Under the pieces are notes generated by a model. It was not told the origin of the DNA. It searched no databases and saw only the letters and a program-made list of their open reading frames with translations. Positions 6,724 to 13,398 of a stretch of 14,888 nt of DNA are shown piece by piece. Each line of letters opens with the position of its first letter. Position 1 is the stretch's first letter. Source of the stretch: JACQHM01 sp964535215 (GTDB lineage: Bacteria; Methylomirabilota; Methylomirabilia; Methylomirabilales; JACQHM01); contig CAZHST010000064.1 in the NCBI GenBank assembly GCA_964535215.1, forward strand, positions 1 to 14,888. Reading direction: 5' to 3'. A program made the translations under genes and the position numbers.

Positions 6724-7041
6724 TTAGAAGGTGAGAACCTGTTCGAAAAAGATGAGGTTGTAGCCAAACAACAAGACCACAAGGATCGTCGAGGCCCAGA
6801 GGATCACTTTCTCCAGCCGGCGGGCATGCCCACCTCTCCGATACGCCGCATAGAACCCCAGGCCGAGGAAGAGGAAGGTGAGGGCGAAAAAAACGTTCCG
6901 GTACGGGACCAGGTTCCGGAGGATCCAGAGGCTTGTAAACGTCCCGAGGCCGAGGACGGAGAAGAGGAGCGGCCCAAAGCAGCAGATCGCCGCTCCCACC
7001 GCCGTGAACAGGGAACCCAGGCTGAACCATCTTCCTGTCAC
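6724..7041 (-). CDS. merT: MerT-family mercuric-ion transport protein
   Basis: 105 residues with three membrane segments (about 7-35, 48-66, 79-98). The first contains GAAICCFGPLLFSVLG, the MerT signature whose vicinal Cys pair (Cys20-Cys21) accepts Hg(II) from periplasmic MerP, followed by PYRNVFFALTFLFLGLGFY, also typical. The start is a GTG at 7041 preceded by GGGGGAGAGG. Classical MerT has a second Cys pair in the cytoplasmic loop between helices 2 and 3; here that loop is YRRGGHARRLEK with no Cys, so Hg(II) would have to be handed on differently. It lies between the TlpA-like and AhpD-like genes. Confidence 0.85.
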   Translation of the reverse strand: MTGRWFSLGSLFTAVGAAICCFGPLLFSVLGLGTFTSLWILRNLVPYRNVFFALTFLFLGLGFYAAYRRGGHARRLEKVILWASTILVVLLFGYNLIFFEQVLTF

Positions 7042-7079
7042 CCTCTCCCCCTATGCGGTCTTCACCCCAAAGACGGGGG

Positions 7080-7643
7080 CTAACCTTGTTTCCTCTTCGA
7101 CGCCTGTAACAGATGGCGGACAAGGGCCTTCGCCTTTTCCCCGGCCCACTCCTTCGGGCCGAGGGCAACCCCGATCAGCTCCCCCTCCCGGCCGATCAAG
7201 AAGGTGGTGGGGGGCCCCATGATCTTGTATTGGCGGGCAGCCTTTAGCTCCGTATCCAAGAGGACGGGATACGTAAGCTTCCGCTCCCTGACAAAGGGCC
7301 CGACCGTCTGAGTGCCTTCAGCATCCAGGGCAACGGCCAGGACGACGAAGCCCTGGCCTTTAAAGGTCTGATACAGTTTGTCCATCTCCGGCATTTCCCA
7401 CTGGCACGGGACACACCAGGTCGCCCAGAAGTTCAGCAAGATCACCTGGCCCCGGAAGTCTCTCAGGCTGACCTCCTTCCCCCGGAGGTCCTTCAACGTA
7501 AATACCGGGGCCTCTACCCTCCCCTGAACCTTTTGGATCCCAAGCGCGGCCATCAGCATCTCAGGAGCTTGAGCCGCTGCAGCCCTGACGATGCCGATCG
7601 CAAGGGTCCATAGCCACAGGACCGTCACCATCTTTCGGAGCAT
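7080..7643 (-). CDS. TlpA-like periplasmic thioredoxin
   Basis: 187 residues. The start ATG at 7643 has GAAGGGAGGGACC before it, 14 bases after the stop of the MerP-like gene. Residues 1-26 are a signal peptide or anchor (basic MLRK, hydrophobic core, AAAAQA). The TlpA/ResA thioredoxin fold follows: APVFTLKDLRGKEVSL, FWATWCVPCQ (Cys77, Cys80) and the cis-Pro region MGPPTTFLI. Such proteins keep periplasmic thiols reduced. Directly downstream of a MerP-like protein with two predicted selenocysteines, it could keep the U-x3-U motif reduced for metal binding; that role is inferred from position. Confidence 0.87.
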   Translation of the reverse strand: MLRKMVTVLWLWTLAIGIVRAAAAQAPEMLMAALGIQKVQGRVEAPVFTLKDLRGKEVSLRDFRGQVILLNFWATWCVPCQWEMPEMDKLYQTFKGQGFVVLAVALDAEGTQTVGPFVRERKLTYPVLLDTELKAARQYKIMGPPTTFLIGREGELIGVALGPKEWAGEKAKALVRHLLQASKRKQG

Positions 7644-7657
7644 AGAGGTCCCTCCCT

Positions 7658-8056
7658 TCATTTCCCGTGAAGTCTTGCCCGATAGCCGGCCTTTTGGAGA
7701 GCCTCGATCATCTGCGCGACGCTGACCCGGCCCTCCTCGTACTGCACGTAGGCCTTTCCGGCGTAGAAATCCACCTTCGCCTCCCTCACGCCCGGGAGCC
7801 CCTCCAGGGCCCCTCTGACCCGAAGGGGTCAGGAGAAGGGTCAGGTCATCCCATCCACCTCCAGCGTGAGGGAGCTGACCGGCCCCTCCCCCATGCTGGT
7901 CGTTTTCAGTCCCGTCTCCCGACCCTTCCCCCCCTGGAGCCAGAGGGCAGCCGTTCCAAGGAACACCAGGGCCAGGATCACCAGGAGCCCCCTTGGTGCT
8001 GACCTCCCCACCAGTGGAAGGCTTTTCATCCTTAGCTTTCCCACCGGACGGCTCAT
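7658..8056 (-). CDS. MerP-like HMA-domain selenoprotein with two in-frame UGA codons (U-x3-U)
   Basis: 132 residues if TGA at codons 72 (7843-7841) and 76 (7831-7829) are read as selenocysteine. The ATG at 8056 overlaps the anti-sigma stop as ATGA; an in-frame ATG at 8029 is an alternative. Residues 22-40 are a signal-anchor segment, putting the C-terminal domain in the periplasm. Residues 63-132 are a complete heavy-metal-associated domain: LTLEVDGMT-U-PFS-U-PLRV, then RGALEGLPGVREAKVDF, YAGKAYVQY and KAGYRARL, ending at TGA. Both UGAs fall at the metal-binding Cys of GMTCxxC, with one extra residue between them. The frame stays intact for 56 codons after the second UGA with family conservation, which argues against decay. 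Neighbours are TlpA-like and MerT, the natural partners of MerP. If both UGAs stop translation, only a 71-residue anchor is made. Confidence 0.8.
7795..7813 (-). promoter_or_regulatory. Putative bacterial SECIS element in the MerP-like gene
   Basis: On the minus strand GGGGCCC (7813-7807) and GGGCTCC (7801-7795) form a continuous 7-bp stem with one G-U pair, closing the 5-nt loop TGGAG (7806-7802). The loop starts 22 nt after the second UGA and 34 nt after the first, both within the usual bacterial spacing, and the loop has G in its first two positions. The spacing and the NGGNG loop match the hairpin behind the desulforedoxin-like gene. Confidence 0.55.
7815..7832 (-). promoter_or_regulatory. 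Hairpin containing the second UGA of the MerP-like gene
   Basis: CTGACCC (7832-7826) pairs with GGGTCAG (7821-7815) around a CTTC loop. The second UGA lies in its 5' arm, and the loop starts 15 nt after the first UGA. It abuts the putative SECIS stem with a single base between, so the two could stack. It may help decode the first UGA or regulate access to the second; this is structural inference without folding calculations. Confidence 0.4.
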
Positions 8057-8901
8057 GCCTGGAGGGCAAAGACCTTCTGGCGTCTGATCCAGAGGCCGGC
8101 CAGCCCTCCGGTCAAGGCCCCTGAGAGGGCCCCCCCGATCCAGGGGGCCATGATGCCTAAGGAGAGCGAAGCGCACTGAAGGTACATCGCCGGGGCAACA
8201 AGGAGCAGGTACAGCAGGCTGCCCCTCAAGCCTGTGGGGAAGGGCTGCCCTTCCACCTGTCTGCCCAGGAGGAGGCCGGCCAGGAAGACGGGGAAGGCTG
8301 TATAGAGCACCCCCGCGGCAAACAGGAGAAAGTCGAAGGGCAGGGACCCATGGGCCCCTCGGGTCCAGGCCTGGCAGAACTCCACGATCTCGGGGATGGA
8401 GAGGAGGGGGGTGGAGAGGAGGGCGAACCCGGCCGCCAGCAGTGCGACGCCAGCGGGGGGGCGGATCGGACCCCTGCCGGACAGGACTCCGAGGAAGGCC
8501 GCCCCGAAAAGGACGGACCAGAGGACGCCCAGGAACCCGAGGGTAAGAGGGATCTCCGGGACCTTGGGCATCGCGCCAGCCGTCAGGAGAAGGGCCAGGG
8601 CCGCCGCGGCACCGCCGAAGAGGAGGGAGAGGAAGGGGTCCCTCACCGCCGACCAGAGGCTCGTCTGAGGGGCGACTTCGGCCTCCTGAACCAGCCGGGC
8701 CATCGTCCTCTCCGCCAGACCTGATGGAACAGCCGGGGTCTCCCACTGATCAAGGGCCGAGGAGAGGGCCTGGAAGGCGGAAAGGGTACGCCGGCAAGCC
8801 TCGCAGCCCGTCAGGTGAGTCTGGATCCGGAGGCTCACCTCGGGAGGGAGTTCCCCGTACAGGTCATCAATCAGCAGCGCTTGGACTTCCTGACAGCTCA
8901 C
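8053..8901 (-). CDS. Zinc-finger anti-sigma factor fused to a polytopic membrane domain
   Basis: 282 residues from a GTG at 8901 with GGAGGGAGGTGGCGG upstream. Residues 1-40 are a zf-HC2 domain (Cys3, His29, Cys33, Cys36 in HLTGCEACR). From residue 80 there are about six hydrophobic segments, unlike the single helix of common anti-sigma factors. Cys residues near FCQAW and YLQCASL lie at membrane edges, the latter followed by a Gly-rich GALSGALTGGLAGLW helix. This layout recalls the NrsF/DUF1109 anti-sigma proteins, where conserved Cys respond to heavy metals; the resemblance is tentative. It follows the sigma gene and overlaps the MerP-like gene as ATGA, so it is likely the metal sensor of the cluster. 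Confidence 0.8.
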   Translation of the reverse strand: MSCQEVQALLIDDLYGELPPEVSLRIQTHLTGCEACRRTLSAFQALSSALDQWETPAVPSGLAERTMARLVQEAEVAPQTSLWSAVRDPFLSLLFGGAAAALALLLTAGAMPKVPEIPLTLGFLGVLWSVLFGAAFLGVLSGRGPIRPPAGVALLAAGFALLSTPLLSIPEIVEFCQAWTRGAHGSLPFDFLLFAAGVLYTAFPVFLAGLLLGRQVEGQPFPTGLRGSLLYLLLVAPAMYLQCASLSLGIMAPWIGGALSGALTGGLAGLWIRRQKVFALQA

Positions 8902-8940
8902 CCGCCACCTCCCTCCAGAGAGGCGTTCTTCCAGAAAGCT

Positions 8941-8967
8941 ATTCGTCAGATCCCCGGAAAAGGTTCA
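8941..8967 (-). promoter_or_regulatory. Candidate ECF promoter before the anti-sigma gene
   Basis: TGAACC (8967-8962), 16 bases, then CGAAT (8945-8941) on the minus strand. The same two boxes with the same 16-base spacing occur before the sigma gene. A transcript would start near 8934 and carry the good ribosome binding site of the anti-sigma gene, giving a second, internal start for the rest of the cluster. Confidence 0.5.
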
Positions 8968-9522
8968 ACGTTCCAACACCCTTCTCCTGCCGAGCCGCTC
9001 CCGCAGCATGGCCAGCGCGTAGTGAAGCCTCGACTTGACCGTGCCCAGAGGGAGGTGCAGGGCCTCGGCGATCTCCTCATAGCTTAAACCTTGATAATGC
9101 CTCAGGAGGATGATCACCCGTTGCTCCTCGGGGAGGTGTCCGATCTCCTCCCGTACCACCTCCTGGATCTCCCGTCTTTCGACCTCCTCGGCAGGAGTGC
9201 CCTGATCGTCGGGGACCTGAAGGGCCCCTCCCCCCTCCTGAAGGCCCAAGGATGCCCTGGCCTCCTTTCGCCGATGATCCTTCCAGGCGATGACTCCGAT
9301 CCCGTAGAGCCAGGGGGCAAAGCGCCTTTTGGAATCGAAGAGGGCCCGGTTCTTGAAGGCCCGGAGGAAGGTCTCCTGGAAGAGATCCTCGGCCAGGTGC
9401 GGGTCCCCGGCCAGACGGGCGAAGAAGCGGTAGAGGGGGCCTTCGTAACGCCTGACCAGGGCCTCAAAGGCCTCCAGGTCCCCCCCCTTTGCCCTCTCCA
9501 TCAGAAGCTCATCGGTTTCCAT
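8965..9522 (-). CDS. ECF-family sigma factor heading the mercury cluster
   Basis: 185 residues. Region 2: LVRRYEGPLYRFFARLAGDP followed by HLAEDLFQETFLRAFKN, with the PWLYGIGVIAWKDHRRK helix. Region 4: HLPEEQRVIILLRHYQGLSY, then EEIAEALHLPLGTVKSRLHY, the -35-binding helix-turn-helix. The ATG at 9522 has no ribosome binding site, and a promoter-like -10 element ends 7 bases upstream, so translation may be leaderless. It is followed after 63 bases by its anti-sigma partner and then by the mer-like genes. It probably drives its own gene and the cluster through TGAACC-N16-CGAAT boxes. Confidence 0.87.
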   Translation of the reverse strand: METDELLMERAKGGDLEAFEALVRRYEGPLYRFFARLAGDPHLAEDLFQETFLRAFKNRALFDSKRRFAPWLYGIGVIAWKDHRRKEARASLGLQEGGGALQVPDDQGTPAEEVERREIQEVVREEIGHLPEEQRVIILLRHYQGLSYEEIAEALHLPLGTVKSRLHYALAMLRERLGRRRVLER

Positions 9523-9528
9523 AGAGAG

Positions 9529-9555
9529 ATTCGCGGTCTTTGCAGGAAAGGTTCA
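9529..9555 (-). promoter_or_regulatory. Candidate autoregulated ECF promoter of the sigma gene
   Basis: TGAACC (9555-9550), 16 bases beginning TTTCC, then CGAAT (9533-9529) on the minus strand, matching the motif at 8941-8967 in both boxes, spacing and the start of the spacer. The expected transcription start falls at or next to the ATG at 9522, consistent with the absent ribosome binding site. The rest of the 126-base gap shows only a GC-rich stretch with no recognised feature. Confidence 0.5.
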
Positions 9556-9648
9556 GAGAGCAGGAGGATAGCTTGGGGGAGGCCACCGCATTGATCGCTG
9601 AATTTTGCCGTTCTCCGCGTCCTCAGCGCCTCTGCGGTGCCTTCGAGA

Positions 9649-10275
9649 TTAGGAGTGAGGAAGGGCTTTTCCCCCTTCAGCAGGGGGTGGCTGCATCTCC
9701 AACCGGCCAAGGGTGATGAGGCTTTCCAGATCTTCCCGATCTTCAGGGGCGTACTCGGCAAAGAGCGCCCGGACAACGGTCAGCCTCTCTTCGTCAGCCT
9801 GCCCGAGCATCCGGGTGATGTCGGCCAGATCCTGCACCCGCCCGGCCCGGAACTTCGTAAGGACAAGGAAGGGAAACGGAAGGATCGGTAACCCCTGGGC
9901 ATCACGGTTTTGCTCTGCCTGAGCAAGGGCCTGAGCACACCAGGGGTCTCCACACTCCAGCACGTCAACGGGACAGCCATCCGGGGAGAGCCACGACGAA
10001 CCCGGAGCGCTTAACTGACCTTGATACCGGAAACCGGCGGTGCCGAGTCTCCGCCGGACCTCGGGCCCGTCCTCGGCTCGGACCATGATGTCCAGATCCC
10101 GGGTCATCCGCTCGGGCATGTAAAGGCGCGTGGCCACCGCCCCGATGACCGCCCAGGGGATCGGTTGGAGAACCGACGCGAGATCCGGCCACTGCACCTG
10201 AACCGTCCTGGTGGTCAGCAGCGAAAGCCCGCTGCCCGAGCCCGGTCGCTGGCGACGCCGGGCGATCTCGATCAA
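9649..10275 (-). CDS. Nucleotidyltransferase-fold protein (AbiEii/MNT-like)
   Basis: 208 residues from a TTG at 10275; the start is weakly supported because no good ribosome binding site precedes any in-frame start. The recognisable core is AVIGAVATRLYMPERMTRDLDIMV (residues about 42-65), the glycine and D-x-D-containing loop of nucleotidyltransferase-fold proteins, with DVLECGDPW following and later FLVLTKFRAGRVQDLADITRML, the helix common in stand-alone MNT/AbiEii-type proteins. Such proteins are often toxins or modifiers paired with an antitoxin, but no HEPN or antitoxin partner is adjacent. It follows the slipin gene by 96 bases and stays in the same reading frame. Function unassigned beyond the fold. 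Confidence 0.65.
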   Translation of the reverse strand: MIEIARRRQRPGSGSGLSLLTTRTVQVQWPDLASVLQPIPWAVIGAVATRLYMPERMTRDLDIMVRAEDGPEVRRRLGTAGFRYQGQLSAPGSSWLSPDGCPVDVLECGDPWCAQALAQAEQNRDAQGLPILPFPFLVLTKFRAGRVQDLADITRMLGQADEERLTVVRALFAEYAPEDREDLESLITLGRLEMQPPPAEGGKALPHS

Positions 10276-10371
10276 GGTCCGTCGGATCTGGCGGTGGACC
10301 GACCCCGGTCTTGGCGGTTGTCGGCTGATCCTGGTCCCCCCTGGTCCTTGCTGAAGGCGGATGGCTTCCCC

Positions 10372-11169
10372 CTATCTCCCCCGGTTCACGAAGGCCGAGA
10401 CGATGTCTACCGGAAGCGGGAAGATGATGGTGGAGTTCTTCTCGGTCCCGATCTCCGTCAGGGTCTGGAGGTAGCGGAGCTGGACGCTGACCGGCTCGGA
10501 GGCCAGCATCCTGGCCGCCTGGGCTAACTTCTCGGAGGCCTGGAGCTCCCCATCGGCGTGGATGATCTTGGCCCGCCGCTCCCGCTCGGCCTCGGCCTGC
10601 CTGGCCATCGCCCGCTGCATCTCCGGGGGCAGATCCACATGCTTGATCTCGACGGCGCTCACCTTCACCCCCCAGGGATCGGTGTGCTCATCAATAATCT
10701 GCTGGAGCCTCTGGTTGATCCGCTCCCGCTCGGCCAAAAGCTCGTCCAGCTCCGACTGGCCCAGGACGCTTCGTAAGGTCGTCTGGGCGATCTGGGAGGT
10801 GGCGAAGAGGTAATCGTCCACCTGGACGATGGCCCGCTCCGGATCAATGACCCGGAAGTAGATGACGGCGTTCACCTTGATCGAGACGTTGTCCTTGGTG
10901 ATCACGTCCTGGGTGGGGACATCCATGACGACGGTCCGGAGGCTCACCTTGACCATCCGGTCAATCAAGGGGATCAGGAGCAGGATCCCAGGCCCGTTCC
11001 CTGTCCCACCCGGGTTGAAGACCGACTTGGCCAGCTTCCCCAACCGGAAGATGACCCCTCGCTCGTACTCCCGGAGGATCCGGACCGAGCTGGCCAGGAT
11101 GTAAAACCCGATGATGATGAAGGCCAGCAGAACCATAGGCCCAAAGGTCGGAAAGAACTGCCCAGGCAT
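10372..11169 (-). CDS. Slipin (stomatin/SPFH-domain membrane protein)
   Basis: 265 residues. A membrane segment at about residues 9-28 is followed by REYERGVIFRLGKL, the start of the SPFH domain (about 30-190) with LIPLIDRMVKVSLRT, VPTQDVITKDNVSIKVNAV and the helix ELDELLAERERINQRLQ, then the coiled-coil stretch RQAEAERERRAKIIHADGE. The ATG at 11169 has AAAGGAGGGTAAAG. It lies 31 bases downstream of the NfeD-like protease, the well-known slipin/NfeD pairing in which the protease cleaves the slipin C-terminus; together they are thought to govern membrane protein quality control and membrane domains. Confidence 0.92.
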   Translation of the reverse strand: MPGQFFPTFGPMVLLAFIIIGFYILASSVRILREYERGVIFRLGKLAKSVFNPGGTGNGPGILLLIPLIDRMVKVSLRTVVMDVPTQDVITKDNVSIKVNAVIYFRVIDPERAIVQVDDYLFATSQIAQTTLRSVLGQSELDELLAERERINQRLQQIIDEHTDPWGVKVSAVEIKHVDLPPEMQRAMARQAEAERERRAKIIHADGELQASEKLAQAARMLASEPVSVQLRYLQTLTEIGTEKNSTIIFPLPVDIVSAFVNRGR

Positions 11170-11200
11170 CTTTACCCTCCTTTAAGGCCGCGACACCCCT

Positions 11201-12532
11201 TTAGCCCGTTCCGGCCGGGGTCGGCTCGGAAAGGGCCTGTTTGTGGAGCCTCGCAACCTTGAGCTTCAATCCTTCGACCGCCACAACCTTGACCAGCTCC
11301 CCCGGCTCCGCCCCTTCTTCACAGTAGGCGTTCCATCGCTCCCCTTTGAGAAAGACCTGCCCTTCAGGGCTCAATTTGGTCCGGACCACCGCCGTCTCCC
11401 CGATCAGACCTTCCCAGCCAATGGGAGACGGCCGTTTCTGGGCCTTCAGGCCCAGCCCGGCCACCAGGACGAAGAAGGCAGCGGTGGCGGCCGAGGCCCC
11501 CACGATGGCCCCCAGGGAGATCCGGAGGAAAGGGGCTGGGGATTGGATCAGGAGGAGGGAACCTAGGATGAAGGAGGCGATCCCCCCCAGGGTCAGGAGA
11601 CCGTGGGAGGCAACCTTGACCTCGAGGATAAACAGGATGACCGCCAGGAGGATCAGGAGGAGCCCGGCATAGTTGATGGGGAGGGTCTGGAAGGCCCAGA
11701 AGGCCAGGATCAGGAAGATCGCTCCCAGGATGCCCGGGAGGAGGGAGCCGGGGTTCGAGAGCTCGAAGTAGAGGCCGGCCAATCCCAAAAGGAGGAGGAT
11801 ATAAGCGATGGTCGGGTCGGAGATGATCTTCAGGATCCGGTCCCGGAAGTTCATCTCCCCCCGCTCGATGGTCGCATCTTTGGTGTGGAGGACCACCTCC
11901 CCCTTGGCCGTCTCCACCTTCCGGCCATCCACCTCTTTCAAGAGGTCCTCCAGCTTCGGGGCCACCAGGTCAATGATCCCGAGCTTTAAGGCCTCCGTCT
12001 CCGTGGCCGAAGAGGCCTTCCGGACCGCCTCTTCAGCCCACTTGGCGTTTCGTCCCCGCTTCTCCGCGATGGTCCGCATGTAGGCGGCGGCGTCATTCAC
12101 GGCCTTCCGTTCCATCGCCTGCCCCATCTCCCCGCCTATGGCAACGGGGGTGGCGGCCCCGATGTTGGTGCCGGGGGCCATGGCGGCCACATGGGCGGCG
12201 ATGGTGATGAAGGCCCCGGCAGAAGCCGCCCGGGCCCCGCTGGGGGAGACGTAGACGATGATCGGGACCGGGGAGGCCAGCATCTCCTTGATGATGTCCC
12301 GCATGGAGGTGTCAAAGCCGCCGGGGGTGTCTAGCTCGATGACCAGGGCCTCGGCCCCGTCCTTTTCCGCCTGCTTGATGGCCGAGATGACGTAGCCGGC
12401 CGTCCCGGGAGAGATGACCCCATCCACCTGGATGACGTTCACCCGGGCGGCTAAAGCATCTTGTGGAGGGCTGAGAGAAAGAAGAAGGCTCAGGCCAAGG
12501 ACCAGGAGGGAAATCTGTGGGAAGGTCACCAT
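11201..12532 (-). CDS. nfeD: NfeD-family membrane-bound serine protease
   Basis: 443 residues from the ATG at 12532; a GTG at 12559 would add nine residues. A signal or anchor (residues 1-29) precedes a ClpP-class protease domain: VIELDTPGG, SPSGARAASAGAF with the likely catalytic Ser104, and the likely Lys143 in MERKAVNDAAAYM, giving the Ser-Lys dyad known from long NfeD proteins. Four or so membrane segments lie at about residues 225-340, and a C-terminal NfeD/OB-fold domain (IGETAVVRTKLSPEGQVFLK...GELVKVVAVEGLKLKV) ends the chain. It is immediately upstream of its usual slipin partner. Confidence 0.92.
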   Translation of the reverse strand: MVTFPQISLLVLGLSLLLSLSPPQDALAARVNVIQVDGVISPGTAGYVISAIKQAEKDGAEALVIELDTPGGFDTSMRDIIKEMLASPVPIIVYVSPSGARAASAGAFITIAAHVAAMAPGTNIGAATPVAIGGEMGQAMERKAVNDAAAYMRTIAEKRGRNAKWAEEAVRKASSATETEALKLGIIDLVAPKLEDLLKEVDGRKVETAKGEVVLHTKDATIERGEMNFRDRILKIISDPTIAYILLLLGLAGLYFELSNPGSLLPGILGAIFLILAFWAFQTLPINYAGLLLILLAVILFILEVKVASHGLLTLGGIASFILGSLLLIQSPAPFLRISLGAIVGASAATAAFFVLVAGLGLKAQKRPSPIGWEGLIGETAVVRTKLSPEGQVFLKGERWNAYCEEGAEPGELVKVVAVEGLKLKVARLHKQALSEPTPAGTG

Positions 12533-12586
12533 ATGGATCACCCGGTTAGAGTATCCCACACCCCGGAAAGGCTGTCAAGCAACGGT

Positions 12587-13381
12587 TTAGCGCTCCCTGC
12601 CTTTGGCCTCCTCCCAGAGGGCATCCATCTCCTCCAGGCTCGCCTCCGAAAGGTCTTTCCCCCGCTCGGCCATGGCCTCCTCGATATACTGGAAACGGGT
12701 GATGAAGCGGGTGATGGCCTTCCGAAGCGCATCCTCAGGGTTCACCTGGAGGAAGCGAGCGAGGTTCACCAGCGCGAAGAGGAGGTCCCCCAGCTCCTCC
12801 TCGATCCTCTGAAGACTGGCCGTCCGAGCGGCGGTCTTCAGCTCCGAAAGCTCCTCCTCAACCTTTCTGAAGACCTCCCCTGCCTCCTTCCAGTCAAAGC
12901 CGACCCGGGAGGCCTTCTCCTGGAGCCGGTGGGCCCGCAGGAGGGCCGGAAGCTCTTTCGGGACCCCGTCTAAGGCCGAGGCCTTCCCCCCCTTCTCCCG
13001 CCGCTCGTTTTGCTTCAGAAGCTCCCAGTTGTGGAGGACCTCCCTCGCGGTGGTGGCCTTCGCCTCCCCGAAGACGTGAGGGTGACGCCGGACGAGCTTG
13101 TCGGCGATGAGCGTCAGGACCTCAGCGATGGTGAACTCGCCCCGCTCGGAGGCGACCTGAGCCTGGAAGATGACCTGGAGGAGGAGGTCGCCCAGCTCCT
13201 CCTTGAGCTTCTCAAGGTCCCCCTCGTCCAGGGCCTCCAGAACCTCGTAGGCCTCTTCCAGGATGAAGGGCTTTAAAGAGTCCCGCGTCTGCTCCCGGTC
13301 CCACGGACACCCCCCCTCCCCCCGGAGCCTGGCCATGATCCCGACCAATCGTTCGAACAGCTCGCCGCTCTTCCCCGACAT
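12587..13381 (-). CDS. mazG: Nucleoside triphosphate pyrophosphohydrolase MazG
   Basis: 264 residues from the ATG at 13381 with AAGGGAGGGAGG upstream. Two MazG domains: the first has GGCPWDREQT and the Mg-binding EEAYEVLEAL...KEELGDLLLQV; the second has EEELSELKTA...RIEEELGDLLFALVNLAR. The enzyme hydrolyses (d)NTPs to monophosphates plus pyrophosphate, cleansing the nucleotide pool and affecting the stringent response. The length is that of full-size double-domain MazG. It lies 17 bases after the thioredoxin-fold gene and 54 bases before nfeD, suggesting one transcript. Confidence 0.93.
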   Translation of the reverse strand: MSGKSGELFERLVGIMARLRGEGGCPWDREQTRDSLKPFILEEAYEVLEALDEGDLEKLKEELGDLLLQVIFQAQVASERGEFTIAEVLTLIADKLVRRHPHVFGEAKATTAREVLHNWELLKQNERREKGGKASALDGVPKELPALLRAHRLQEKASRVGFDWKEAGEVFRKVEEELSELKTAARTASLQRIEEELGDLLFALVNLARFLQVNPEDALRKAITRFITRFQYIEEAMAERGKDLSEASLEEMDALWEEAKGRER

Positions 13382-13398
13382 CCTCCCTCCCTTATCGT

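Noticed and set aside
7658..8056. MerP-like gene as a simple pseudogene with premature stops
   Set aside because: Both UGAs sit at the metal-ligand codons, the frame is otherwise intact with HMA conservation to the end, and a SECIS-like hairpin follows. Not excluded without genome data.
4121..9522. Genome-wide reassignment of UGA to an amino acid such as Trp or Gly
   Set aside because: UGA serves as the normal stop of merA, merC and the anti-sigma gene here, and UGG encodes Trp throughout.
9600..9650. GC-rich stretch resembling a dispersed repeat between the nucleotidyltransferase and sigma genes
   Set aside because: Only one copy in the window and no terminal repeats or coding capacity; nothing to support an element.
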